From Gammaproteobacteria bacterium (GTDB lineage: Bacteria; Pseudomonadota; Gammaproteobacteria; Thiohalobacterales; Thiohalobacteraceae): a stretch of DNA of 64,000 nt. Below are positions 1-8,833 of the stretch, piece after piece. The stretch is from the NCBI GenBank assembly GCA_018819175.1, contig JAHJQQ010000042.1:102734-166733 (forward strand). The letters run 5' to 3'. The translations under genes and the position numbers were made by a program. The notes under the pieces are model-generated. The model saw only the letters and a program-made list of their open reading frames with translations, did no database searches and was not told the origin of the DNA. Within the stretch, counting starts at the first letter, position 1; every line of letters starts with the position of its first letter.

Positions 1-2
1 AG

Positions 3-1316
3 GAAAAGATCCGGCATCTGGCGTATTTCGACCCGCTCACGCAGCTACCCAATCGCAGACTGCTGCATGACCGGCTCGACCATGCATTGGCTTCCAGCGC
101 ACGCAGCAAGCGCAGAGGCGCACTGCTGTTCATTGATCTGGATGATTTCAAAGCGCTCAACGATACGCTGGGGCATGGCATCGGCGATCTGCTTCTGGAG
201 CAGATAGCGCAGCGACTGGCCACCTGCGTGCGTGAAGGTGACACGGTCGCTCGCTTCGGTGGCGACGAGTTCGTCGTGATGCTGGAGGGTTTGAGTGAAA
301 ACATCGATGAAGCGGCGGCGCAGTCGCAGGACATTGGCGAAAAGATACTCGCCACGCTCAACCAGACCTACTATCTGGGGGCGTATGAGAATCGCACCAC
401 GGCCAGCATTGGTATCACCTTGTTCAACGGCCACGAACAACCCGTCGATGAACTGATGAAGCAGGCCGACCTTGCCATGTATCAGGCCAAAAAGGCCGGA
501 CGTGACACCCTGCGCTTTTTCGATCCGCAGATGCAGAGTTCCGTCAACGCACGCGTCAGTCTCGAAGACGAACTGCGCAAGGCCCTCGAGTTCCGACAGT
601 TCGAATTGTATTACCAGATCCAGGTGGACAATTCCCTTCGACCCGTGGGTGCCGAGGCATTGATCCGCTGGATACATCCCGAACGCGGCACGGTATCACC
701 CGCTCAGTTCATACCACTGGCGGAAGACACCGGACTGATACTGCCCATCGGACGCTGGGTACTGGAAACGGCATGTGCCCAAGTCAAATCCTGGCAGAAG
801 GATGACCGCACGCGTGGCCTGATCCTGGCGGTGAACGTGAGTGCCAAGCAGTTCCGCCAGCCGGATTTCGTGGCACAGGTGCATTCTGCTGTGGCACGGC
901 ATGGGATCGAACCGATGCAGCTCAAGCTCGAACTCACGGAGAGTCTGCTGCTGGAAAACATCGAAGACACCATTACAACCATGAATGCGCTGAACGATAT
1001 CGGCGTGCAATTCTCGCTGGACGATTTCGGTACCGGTTATTCATCCTTGCAATACCTGAGAAAACTACCCCTGGATCAGCTGAAGATTGACCAGTCATTC
1101 ATAAGCGACATCGCGACCAACAACAACGATGAGACGATCGTGCACACCATCATTGCCATGGCGCGCAGTCTGAAGCTGGATGTCATTGCCGAGGGGGTGG
1201 AGACGGAAGAGCAGCGGCAACTGCTTCTTAAGCATGATTGCCATCACTACCAGGGGTATCTTTTCGGCAGACCGCTCCCGGTGGACCAGTTCGAATCATC
1301 ATTGAAGCCTGCCTGA
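3..1316 (+). CDS. GGDEF-EAL c-di-GMP turnover protein, 5' partial
   Basis: The reading frame is already open at the window edge, so the N-terminal sensory part is missing. The visible part starts inside a GGDEF domain (LAYFDPLTQLPNR) with an intact GGDEF signature (ARFGGDEFVVML), followed by an EAL domain with EALIRW, DDFGTGYSSL, KIDQSFI, VIAEGVET and the usual closing YQGYLFGRPLP. Both catalytic signatures look intact, so the protein could act as diguanylate cyclase, phosphodiesterase or both; which dominates cannot be told from sequence. It is one of three c-di-GMP genes in the window. The palindrome GCCTGATCAGGC lies across the stop codon (1311-1322). Confidence 0.93.
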   Translation, partial: EKIRHLAYFDPLTQLPNRRLLHDRLDHALASSARSKRRGALLFIDLDDFKALNDTLGHGIGDLLLEQIAQRLATCVREGDTVARFGGDEFVVMLEGLSENIDEAAAQSQDIGEKILATLNQTYYLGAYENRTTASIGITLFNGHEQPVDELMKQADLAMYQAKKAGRDTLRFFDPQMQSSVNARVSLEDELRKALEFRQFELYYQIQVDNSLRPVGAEALIRWIHPERGTVSPAQFIPLAEDTGLILPIGRWVLETACAQVKSWQKDDRTRGLILAVNVSAKQFRQPDFVAQVHSAVARHGIEPMQLKLELTESLLLENIEDTITTMNALNDIGVQFSLDDFGTGYSSLQYLRKLPLDQLKIDQSFISDIATNNNDETIVHTIIAMARSLKLDVIAEGVETEEQRQLLLKHDCHHYQGYLFGRPLPVDQFESSLKPA

Positions 1317-1583
1317 TCAGGCTGATTGAGATTCAATAAGCGCCTAACTATCCAATCCGCAATGACCGCATTCAGATGCAACAATGGTTTCCGGTATAGA
1401 TAGCGGCTTTTTACTATCGGCCACAATCTTTTGACGAGGCGCTCACCAAACCCCCGATTACTTTCGAATTGCGATTCGAAAAAGAATTCATCGCTTGCAG
1501 GCTCTTTCGGCTAGTCACTGAATCAAGCCCAACCCAAAGGTCGCGCTGCGGACACCCTGCCGGGCAGGCAAAGGGGCGCTGAA

Positions 1584-3563
1584 TCAAAACTTCAAATCGC
1601 GACGGTCGAATAATCGCTGCGGCCGTCTACCGAGGATTCTCCACAGCACGGAATTCATGGTGTCCGGGTCGTTATCGAACCCACCATGTGAACCACTGCT
1701 CGATGCATGGCCTGCAGCCTTATCCGCCTGCGTGCCTGCGCCAGCGACGATGAGGTTAGGCCCTGCATCACCACCTGCTGAAAGCAGTTTGCGTATTGCA
1801 CTGTCGCGCTGAATACAGTCCTGCATACCCAGCAACGGCGTGCCACGCTCAGCCTCGAAGGCATTACTGACCAGATAGAGTAATGATTTTCGATACGGGC
1901 CCACGGCATCGTTCTTTTCTGAATCATCACTCAACACATAGGTTATCGGCACTGGGCAATCTCCGGAACTGATGGGTTTCAGCATCAATTTTTTGAATTC
2001 ATCCAGGTTGATGGCCGGTGCCAGGAATTGCATTGTCCGTAAAGGGATACCTGTCTGTAGAATTTTCTGCAGCGCATGGGCAGCAAAGATGCTTCCCGCG
2101 CTGTGTCCGACGACATGCAGTTCCCAGCTCTTGCCTACCTGCTTCCCCATCTGTTTACGCGCCTTGGCGATCGCCGATCCGACAAGCGTCATCGCACCAT
2201 TTTCTGTTGCCGACGCCAGATACGCATTCTGTTTCATCTCATTCCAGAGCGCCGCACCGGGACGGGCCGCAGTGATCTCGATGACCCGATCAGTGCCCTC
2301 AGTGAGATTATCGAGCCAACCACCGCCGGCCAGCTTGCCGACATCAGAGAATTTATCGCTGAAGATATTTTTAAGGGTATTAAGCCAATCTGTTTCCCAC
2401 ATGATATGCAGCGGGTAGATATGGTTATCCAGACAGACATCTCGCAAAGCGATAATACGTGCAGCGGTTTCCTTTTCACCGTTTAGCCCGCCATGCAGAT
2501 AAAGCATGACACGTTTACACGGCCAGTCTCGGGTAGCCTCGGGAATGGTGTCGCAGAATAAACGATCCAGATCTTCTTTCTTGGTCCAGTAATCCCCTGT
2601 ATCCGACAGCACACCGTTGTTGCCGACATTGATCACATAGGGCCGTATCTCACTGAGCGGAATCACCCGTGATGCGCGATACATGCCTCTAGTCGTATCC
2701 GTTGCACGGGCATCTTCCCAAAGATCGGCCATCACCGGCACACCCAACTGCGCAACCCAAACATCAGTCGCATGCAACTGATAGTCTTCGTAAGGCAGCA
2801 GCGCAAATCCGCCTTCGCCCCAGGATTTCCCCCAGGAGTTCTGCACAATGAAACCTTGGGCGGTATACCCGACCAAGGCCACGGCATGCCCGCTGTCGGC
2901 ACGACCCCGGCGCTGAATAACTGGTAGCGTTTGCACACGCCGACGACCCCGTAGCACACAGTCGACCTTAACCTTGACAGGGCCTGGCTCGAGCCAACCG
3001 TCATGCACCATCAGCGTGGCATAGACAATGCCAACATCAACAAGTGCCGCATGTACATCACGGACATTTTTGTGCATGACTCGATAATAGGCACCACCCG
3101 GCGTCTTCTGTGCCTCGGCTATAATGCGATCATTGAGATGGTGTGAACCTTTCATTGAATCCTTCCACTGCGTTCGCGTGCAGACACCGTGCCGAACCCA
3201 GCCCTTCATCGCGCCACGCGCCGACGAGCCCTCATAGCGCTCACCCGGCCACTCATCGTAGCGCCGCGCCAATTCATAGAGCATGCGTGGACTGACCCTG
3301 CGTTTGATGTTGCGCGCATGTAATAGAAAATTGATTGCAGCGCTCAAGGCGAATCCGGTACAGGCGCCTTCATTTTGTTGATCGAGGATCTCGGGAACCT
3401 GTGGGCAATTGACCAGTTCATCGGGCAACGGATTAAGCCCCGGCCGATACATCCAATCACGCAAATCAATGCGATCCGGGCTGGCATCCAGGACGCGCTT
3501 GGTATTGGCGCTCGCCTTCCGGGGTGATATTGGCTGTTTCTGACGCTGTTTATCTTTTCCCAT
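1584..3563 (-). CDS. Papain-like (C1) peptidase fused to alpha/beta hydrolase
   Basis: 659 residues. The N-terminal half is papain-like: Q62 (oxyanion hole) and C68 in DQQNEGACTGFA, H226 in SGHAVALVGY, and N242 in VQNSWGKSWGEGGFA. This gives a complete Cys-His-Asn set. The C-terminal half looks like an alpha/beta hydrolase, with LYLHGG near residue 357 and the nucleophile elbow GHSAG (S488). No signal peptide is visible, so it is probably cytoplasmic. I chose the ATG at 3563 because AAGGAG precedes it at good spacing; the longer open frame upstream only runs antisense to qmcA. The substrate is unknown. Both domains are recognised by motif; the joint function is inference. Confidence 0.85.
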   Translation of the reverse strand: MGKDKQRQKQPISPRKASANTKRVLDASPDRIDLRDWMYRPGLNPLPDELVNCPQVPEILDQQNEGACTGFALSAAINFLLHARNIKRRVSPRMLYELARRYDEWPGERYEGSSARGAMKGWVRHGVCTRTQWKDSMKGSHHLNDRIIAEAQKTPGGAYYRVMHKNVRDVHAALVDVGIVYATLMVHDGWLEPGPVKVKVDCVLRGRRRVQTLPVIQRRGRADSGHAVALVGYTAQGFIVQNSWGKSWGEGGFALLPYEDYQLHATDVWVAQLGVPVMADLWEDARATDTTRGMYRASRVIPLSEIRPYVINVGNNGVLSDTGDYWTKKEDLDRLFCDTIPEATRDWPCKRVMLYLHGGLNGEKETAARIIALRDVCLDNHIYPLHIMWETDWLNTLKNIFSDKFSDVGKLAGGGWLDNLTEGTDRVIEITAARPGAALWNEMKQNAYLASATENGAMTLVGSAIAKARKQMGKQVGKSWELHVVGHSAGSIFAAHALQKILQTGIPLRTMQFLAPAINLDEFKKLMLKPISSGDCPVPITYVLSDDSEKNDAVGPYRKSLLYLVSNAFEAERGTPLLGMQDCIQRDSAIRKLLSAGGDAGPNLIVAGAGTQADKAAGHASSSGSHGGFDNDPDTMNSVLWRILGRRPQRLFDRRDLKF

Positions 3564-3869
3564 CGTGTCGCTCTCCTTGCTGTTTTCTGCTCCTGCATTG
3601 TTTACCCGGCTACGGTATAGCCGCAAGCCGCTGACAATGTCTTGGCTTAGAACAATACCCTCATCGGATAAATCAGGGATGCCGTAAGATAGACATGACG
3701 TGTTATCTGATGAGCGACCGCACGCCCATGCACGAACATTGATCGGCGCGTGTTTTCGCTTAGCATTGCCAGAAAAAATCGATAGTTTGCGCCAAACCCA
3801 CATCGCCCTATACTCAGCCCACGCGGATGACTGCCGCACACATCTATAGATACGAGGAGTGATAACAAC

Positions 3870-4796
3870 ATGGGCTTTCAAGAATTTGTCATCCTGCTGC
3901 TGGTGCTCGCCGTGGTACTGGTATTCATGGGCGTCAAATCCGTGCCGCAGGGTACGGAGTTCACCGTCGAGCGATTTGGGCGATATACCAAGACATTGCG
4001 CCCCGGCCTCAATCTCATCACGCCCATCATCGATCGCGTCGGCAAGAAGCTGAACATGATGGAGCAGGTGGTCGATGTGCCTTCGCAGGAGGTCATCACT
4101 AAAGACAACGCCATGGTGACGGTCGACGGGGTGATGTTCTTCCAGGTGCTGGATGCGGCCAAGGCGGCTTATGAAGTCAGCCAACTGGAAATCGCCATCC
4201 TCAACCTGACCATGACCAACATCCGTACCGTCATGGGCTCGATGGACCTCGACGAACTGCTGTCGCAGCGCGACAAAATCAACGCCCAGCTGCTGCATGT
4301 GGTCGATGACGCCACCACGCCCTGGGGCGTGAAGGTCACGCGCATCGAGATCAAGGACATCACCCCGCCGCGCGATCTGGTGGATTCCATGGCCCGGCAG
4401 ATGAAGGCCGAACGCGAAAAGCGCGCCAACATTCTCGAAGCCGAAGGCTTCCGCCAATCCGCCATCCTCAAGGCCGAAGGTGAAAAGCAGGCCGCGATCC
4501 TTGAAGCCGAAGGGCGTCGCGAAGCCGCCTTCCGCGACGCCGAGGCGCGCGAACGTGAGGCCGAGGCTGAAGCCCGCGCCACGCAAATGGTGTCCGAGTC
4601 CATCGCCAAGGGCGATGTGAATGCGCTCAACTACTTCGTCGCGCTGAAATACACCGATGCCTTGCAAGCCATCGCCGTGGCACCGAATCAGAAACTGATC
4701 ATGATGCCGCTGGAAGCCTCCAACCTGATCGGCGCCGTCGGCGGCATCACCGAAATGTTCAAGGATGCAATCAAAGGCAAGGGAGTAGCCAACTGA
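3870..4796 (+). CDS. qmcA: SPFH/Band 7 membrane protein, QmcA/paraslipin type
   Basis: 308 residues: one N-terminal membrane helix (about 5-20), then an SPFH/Band 7 domain (VPQGTEFTVERFGRYTKTLRPGLN) and a long Ala/Glu-rich coiled coil (about 175-240, EKRANILEAEG and repeated AEGEKQAAILEAEG). It ends with a short hydrophobic segment. Family members oligomerise in the inner membrane and act as scaffolds for proteases and membrane microdomains. It overlaps the NfeD gene by one base (TGATG), so the two are translationally coupled, matching the known qmcA-ybbK arrangement. AGGAGTG lies upstream of the ATG. Confidence 0.93.
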   Translation: MGFQEFVILLLVLAVVLVFMGVKSVPQGTEFTVERFGRYTKTLRPGLNLITPIIDRVGKKLNMMEQVVDVPSQEVITKDNAMVTVDGVMFFQVLDAAKAAYEVSQLEIAILNLTMTNIRTVMGSMDLDELLSQRDKINAQLLHVVDDATTPWGVKVTRIEIKDITPPRDLVDSMARQMKAEREKRANILEAEGFRQSAILKAEGEKQAAILEAEGRREAAFRDAEAREREAEAEARATQMVSESIAKGDVNALNYFVALKYTDALQAIAVAPNQKLIMMPLEASNLIGAVGGITEMFKDAIKGKGVAN

Positions 4797-5239
4797 TGCT
4801 GCTGCAACAACTGACCTATTGGCACTGGCTCATCCTTGCCGCCATCCTGATCATCCTCGAAGTCTTCGCCCCCGGTGCCTTCATGCTCTGGATCGGCATC
4901 GCCGCCGGCGTGGTCGGCGCGCTGCTGTATTTCGTCCCGACCATGACCTGGGAATATCAGTTCATCGTCTTCTCGATCGCCTCCGTCGGCTCCATCATCG
5001 CCTGGCGCAGCTATCGCAACAAACACCCCATCACCACCGACGAACCGACGCTGAATCGCCGCGGCGCCCAGTACATCGGCCGCACCTTCACCCTCGACGC
5101 ACCCATCACCAACGGCATCGGCAAGATCCGCGTCGACGATTCAACCTGGAAGATCGAAGGCGATGACTGCCCGGCGGGCACGAAGGTGAAAGTGGTGGGG
5201 CTTGAGAATACGGTGTTTAGGGTGGAGATATTCGAGTAA
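4796..5239 (+). CDS. NfeD-like membrane protein (YbbK type)
   Basis: 147 residues. Two or three hydrophobic helices (about 10-75, including EVFAPGAFMLWIGIAAGVVGALL) precede a C-terminal OB-fold NfeD domain (RRGAQYIGRTFTLDAPITNGIGKIRVDDSTWKI is its core). Short NfeD proteins of this kind are obligate partners of SPFH proteins. The start ATG overlaps the stop of the upstream qmcA-like gene. It is the last host-like gene before a sharp drop in G+C. Confidence 0.9.
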   Translation: MLLQQLTYWHWLILAAILIILEVFAPGAFMLWIGIAAGVVGALLYFVPTMTWEYQFIVFSIASVGSIIAWRSYRNKHPITTDEPTLNRRGAQYIGRTFTLDAPITNGIGKIRVDDSTWKIEGDDCPAGTKVKVVGLENTVFRVEIFE

Positions 5240-5249
5240 GGACTCAGCA

Positions 5250-5372
5250 CGATTTTTTCGGGTTGGCTCTTATACTGGACATGAAGTTATTGAGCTGATT
5301 AATCCTGAAAGTGTTATGGAACCTAAATGCACCGTTTGCAATGGAGCTTTTCGGCCCCCTAATTGTAATTAA
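5250..5372 (+). pseudogene. Possible remnant of a zinc-ribbon C-terminus
   Basis: An open stretch without a usable start reads HEVIELINPES, then CTVCNGAFRPPNCN and a stop. The paired cysteines resemble a small zinc ribbon. It lies in the gap between the nfeD-like gene and the AT-rich island and may be the tail of a gene lost when the island arrived. It is short enough to be chance, so this is a weak call. Confidence 0.2.
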
Positions 5373-5386
5373 GTGAATAAATCACT

Positions 5387-6328
5387 ATGGATCTGCTAGA
5401 CATCATAAAAACAGCTGTAGATCGATTTCCTGACGGTTATAAAAACTCTGGAATCGATGCTGTTATTCTTCATATCGAGCGAGCTGAAAGGTATTTTAGA
5501 AAAGCTAAAGAAGAGAATGATGAGATTATGTTCACTGACGTAATTTATCGAACAAATCAGGCATTCGAGGGGGCGCTAAAAGAGGCGTATTCTATCCTGG
5601 CAAGTAAAGATCCTAGTAAAAAGACACCGCGCGAGATAGAACAATATTTAGAAAATGGAAAAATATTAAAGGACAGGGTAATTGCATCCCTCACCAATTA
5701 CCGTAAAGAATGGAGAAACACTTCTACTCACGATTATAAGCTGTTCTTTACTGAGCAAGAGGCATTACTCGCAATTGCAAGTGTATCGACTTTTTGCATA
5801 ATTCTTCTAGAGCAGATTATCACCAAAGCAAATGAAAATTATGAAAGAGAGCGGGCGAAAAGCTTATCGAAGCAAGTTATAGATAGCATTGACAACTACA
5901 ACGACCTACCGTTCGATAAGAAAGTATTTTCACTTCTTTCAAAATCATATGAATTTATGCACTTACCCGATAAGAAGTCTATTAAGGAATATGAATATTT
6001 AGGTTTGTTATCAGGCTTCATCGAAGCAGTAGATCCATCAATAACTGTTGAATCTGACGTTAGACTTAATGGTGAATCTGGCGAACGAGCCGATCTAATA
6101 TTGTCGTCGGATAATAAAAAAGTACTTGTGGAAATTAAGAGAAGTAGTTTATTGCGTCACTACGGTGATAAGGCAACCGGGCAAGTATTGCATTATATGA
6201 AAATATCAAAAATAAATCATGGCGTCTTAATGATTTTTGATGAAAATTCGACTAAGGGAGTGTGGCATACCCAGCAAACAATATTCGGAGATGGGCCTTA
6301 TGTCACGTATATCAATCCAATTGAATAA
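5387..6328 (+). CDS. HEPN-like domain plus PD-(D/E)XK nuclease-like protein
   Basis: 313 residues, AT-rich (22 G/C of 60 at 5881-5940) and unlike its neighbours. The N-terminal half is all-helical and carries R110-N-T-S-T-H115, matching the RX4-6H motif of HEPN ribonucleases. The C-terminal third (about 200-300) carries GERADLILSSDNKKVLVEIKRS, giving D236 and E249-x-K251 of a PD-(D/E)XK nuclease core. HEPN and PD-(D/E)XK domains are both common in phage defence and toxin proteins. It lies 127 bases upstream of a GHKL-nuclease gene on the same strand, so the two may form one system. No close family was recognised by name. The ATG lacks a clear Shine-Dalgarno sequence. Confidence 0.75.
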   Translation: MDLLDIIKTAVDRFPDGYKNSGIDAVILHIERAERYFRKAKEENDEIMFTDVIYRTNQAFEGALKEAYSILASKDPSKKTPREIEQYLENGKILKDRVIASLTNYRKEWRNTSTHDYKLFFTEQEALLAIASVSTFCIILLEQIITKANENYERERAKSLSKQVIDSIDNYNDLPFDKKVFSLLSKSYEFMHLPDKKSIKEYEYLGLLSGFIEAVDPSITVESDVRLNGESGERADLILSSDNKKVLVEIKRSSLLRHYGDKATGQVLHYMKISKINHGVLMIFDENSTKGVWHTQQTIFGDGPYVTYINPIE

Positions 6329-6363
6329 TTCACTTAACAAAAAGATAATCAAGGCAATCAAGG

Positions 6364-6412
6364 GGGAAGATTTATTTATCCGTGAATCGTGCTCGGGAAA
6401 ATAAATCAGTCA
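6364..6412. repeat. Short imperfect hairpin repeat
   Basis: The arms GATTTATTT (6369-6377) and AAATAAATC (6399-6407) are complementary, with a run of T after 6414. The sequence resembles a second hairpin at 9530-9563. It sits in the 127-base gap between the two island genes and could also act as a weak terminator. Confidence 0.35.
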
Positions 6413-6455
6413 CGTTTTTTCGTTTTTTTGAACATCAATCGAAGCGAAGCGAATC

Positions 6456-8480
6456 ATGATAGAGCGCACGTGCAGAGTCGAAGTCCAACGTGACTACCTT
6501 TCTAAGGTTGCGCAAGCGAGCCCGGAAAGAGCACTGGCGGAGCTTATCTGGAATGCCCTTGATGCGGACGCCACTTACGTCGAAGTCTTTTTTACTGAAG
6601 GCGAGTTAGGCACGTTTGAAGTAATTATTAAAGATAATGGGGTTGGCTTCTCAATAAAAGACGCGGAATCCTTATTCACTGCATTGGGAGGCTCTTGGAA
6701 ATCCCATAAAGATAAAACGAGCGAAGGCCGGTTATTACACGGGAAAGAAGGCCAGGGACGATTCAAGGCATTTGCGTTATGTAGATCCGTTGAATGGGAT
6801 GTCGTTGCAAAATTGCCAAATGGAGATGTAGAAGCACCGTTTAAGATTGTCGCATTAGCGGACCGGCTGGAAGAGTTTTCAATTGAAGATTCTGCTACAG
6901 ATTCTCGTACTACCCATGGAGTAACCGTTCGACTATCCGAGCCATTAAAAGAGTTTTCTGTTTTTAATCCGGAAATCGCCGCATATAAACTGCTACCCAT
7001 ATTTGCCTTGTATCTCCATACTTATCGGCGTGTAACGCTAATGATCGGAGGTGAACGCCTGGATGCGGCAACGGCAATCCGGCACGTCGAAACGGTGTCC
7101 CTTTCCCCGATTACGTACAATGACATCGAATACCCCGTTATTCTAGAAATTGTTGAATGGCGCGACGGCGGTGATAGAGAACTCTGGCTTTGCACAGAGA
7201 ATTCTTTCCCTCTCGACAAGTATCCCAGGCAGATTCGCGGTGTCGGTGATTTCGGTTTCTCCGGCTATTTGAAATCCGAACTCATAAGCGTTCTAAGTAA
7301 CGATGGAACCCTCGGTCTTGGTGAACTCAACACTCACCTTCGTGATGCCTCGGAAAATGCTATCAGGGAGATAAAGTCACACTTCGCATCCCGCTTAGTA
7401 GAGGAGAGCCAAGAGAAAATACGGAAGTGGAAGGAAGATAACATATATCCGTTCCCAGAAAAGGCAGCATCGCCTGTCGAAGTGGCGGAACGGCAAGTAT
7501 TCGACGTCGTCGCCACAAAGGTCGCGGAGAGCTTACCCTCGTTTGACGAGGCGGATAAGAAATCTAAGGCATTTCAGCTTCGGATGCTGAGACACGCGCT
7601 CGAGCGCGGACCAGAAGAGCTTCAAACTGTAATTACAGAGGTTCTCAAGCTACCGAAAAAAGACCTCGATCAATTATCCGAACTGCTTCGTGATGTATCG
7701 CTCGCAGGCGTTATTAACGCGTCAAAACTAGTAACAGATCGTCTTAAACTCATCACAGGGCTAGAGCTGCTTCTTTTCGATACTGACTCAAAGAAAACAC
7801 TGAAAGAGAGAAGCCAGCTCCACAAAATAGTCGCCGAGAACACTTGGTTATTCGGTCAAGAATTCTCGATATCCGTTAACGACCGTTCATTGACCGAAGT
7901 TTTACGTAAACACCGAGAGATTCTCGGCACCGAAATTCCCATAGACGAGCCAGTAACGCGAATCGACGGAACTGTCGGAATTGTCGATCTCATGCTCTCT
8001 CGTTCTATCCCGTGTAATCGCGAAGACGAAGTTGAGCATCTTGTAGTCGAGCTCAAAGCACCAAAAGTCAAGATTGGCGAAAAAGAATGCTCTCAAATAG
8101 AAAATTACGCATTTGCCGTCATCGAAGATGATAGGTTCGCATCTTTGTCAACGAAGTGGGATTTCTGGATCATTTCCAATGAAATGGACTCTTATACACA
8201 ACGCAAAGCAAACCAAGACGGACGCCCAAAAGGAGTCCTATTTCGGGATACAAAAGATGCCGACGTAACAATTTGGGTAAAAACCTGGTCGCAGATCATT
8301 CGAGAGAACAAGTACCGACTAGAATTCGTTCGCGAGAAGCTTAATTACGAGATAGACCAAAACGATGCATTACAGCATCTACGAGACACGTACTCGCAAT
8401 TTACAAAAGGCGTTGTAATAGATGGTGAACAAGTATCGGAGAATGACGATGCAAAACATCGTGATGAGCCCGACACTTGA
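6456..8480 (+). CDS. GHKL ATPase with C-terminal Shedu-like nuclease domain
   Basis: 674 residues. The N-terminal GHKL/MORC-MutL-type ATPase shows an N box (E29..N33 in ELIWNALDADA), G1 (D60-N-G-V-G64) and G2 (GKEGQGRFKAF, about 96-106). A long helical middle leads to a C-terminal domain with a LHKIVAENTWLFG entry, D511 in GIVDLML and E532-L-K534 in LVVELKAPK. These are the expected PD-(D/E)XK residues, in a context resembling the DUF4263/Shedu SduA domain. ATP-gated nuclease activity is inferred. Composition is more AT-rich than the host backbone. The stop lies inside an attC-like stem. I do not recognise an established named system with exactly this partner. Confidence 0.8.
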   Translation: MIERTCRVEVQRDYLSKVAQASPERALAELIWNALDADATYVEVFFTEGELGTFEVIIKDNGVGFSIKDAESLFTALGGSWKSHKDKTSEGRLLHGKEGQGRFKAFALCRSVEWDVVAKLPNGDVEAPFKIVALADRLEEFSIEDSATDSRTTHGVTVRLSEPLKEFSVFNPEIAAYKLLPIFALYLHTYRRVTLMIGGERLDAATAIRHVETVSLSPITYNDIEYPVILEIVEWRDGGDRELWLCTENSFPLDKYPRQIRGVGDFGFSGYLKSELISVLSNDGTLGLGELNTHLRDASENAIREIKSHFASRLVEESQEKIRKWKEDNIYPFPEKAASPVEVAERQVFDVVATKVAESLPSFDEADKKSKAFQLRMLRHALERGPEELQTVITEVLKLPKKDLDQLSELLRDVSLAGVINASKLVTDRLKLITGLELLLFDTDSKKTLKERSQLHKIVAENTWLFGQEFSISVNDRSLTEVLRKHREILGTEIPIDEPVTRIDGTVGIVDLMLSRSIPCNREDEVEHLVVELKAPKVKIGEKECSQIENYAFAVIEDDRFASLSTKWDFWIISNEMDSYTQRKANQDGRPKGVLFRDTKDADVTIWVKTWSQIIRENKYRLEFVREKLNYEIDQNDALQHLRDTYSQFTKGVVIDGEQVSENDDAKHRDEPDT

Positions 8481-8546
8481 ACGGTCCTTCCTTTCGCCGT
8501 CGCTCCGGCCGGTCACCGTCAAGTGCGGATTATCGCAACGTTATGC
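8451..8546 (+). other. attC-like imperfect stem (candidate integron site)
   Basis: GCAAAAC (8451-8457) and GTTATGC (8540-8546) form outer boxes that pair at six of seven positions. Inside them the two sides stay complementary: left ACTTGAACGGT against right ACCGTCAAGT. Two or three unpaired extra bases sit on the left arm only, for example the extra A in TTGAACGG. One-sided extrahelical bases and a 7-base GTT-type box just after a gene stop are attC hallmarks. GTTATGC departs from GTTRRRY at one position. No integrase is visible in the window. Confidence 0.4.
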
Positions 8547-8624
8547 CTTCAGGATACCCCGTGACTGAGCGGTCTCAAGGTTTTAAGAACATACAGATTT
8601 ATGCGCGGTGAATACCGGGGTCAG

Positions 8625-8685
8625 AAACTGGGGACAGACCACGGTTTCCTAAACCAAAATCGAAACCGTGGTCTGTCCCCAGTTT
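8625..8685. repeat. Perfect 24-bp hairpin of the ggtcag/ggacag type
   Basis: The arms at 8625-8648 and 8662-8685 are perfect reverse complements around a 13-base loop, with GGGGACAGACC near the base. The element follows a partial GGGGTCAG motif at 8617-8624. Such paired hairpins resemble REP-like sequences that accompany Y1 transposases, but no transposase gene is here. Confidence 0.75.
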
Positions 8686-8833
8686 TCCCGTTTTCTTGTG
8701 TCCCGTTTTCTTGTTTTCTTGTTCTGATCTTTCCCCGCAAAAACGGACTTTAAGTTAAGAGACGTTCATTATCCGCTCGAACTCCAATGGCGCCCTATAG
8801 TTGAGATAGGAATGACGCCGCTAGTAGATCAAG

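Noticed and set aside
3564..4667. Upstream extension of the papain-hydrolase gene on the minus strand
   Set aside because: It runs antisense to qmcA, and a clear ribosome site marks the internal ATG at 3563.
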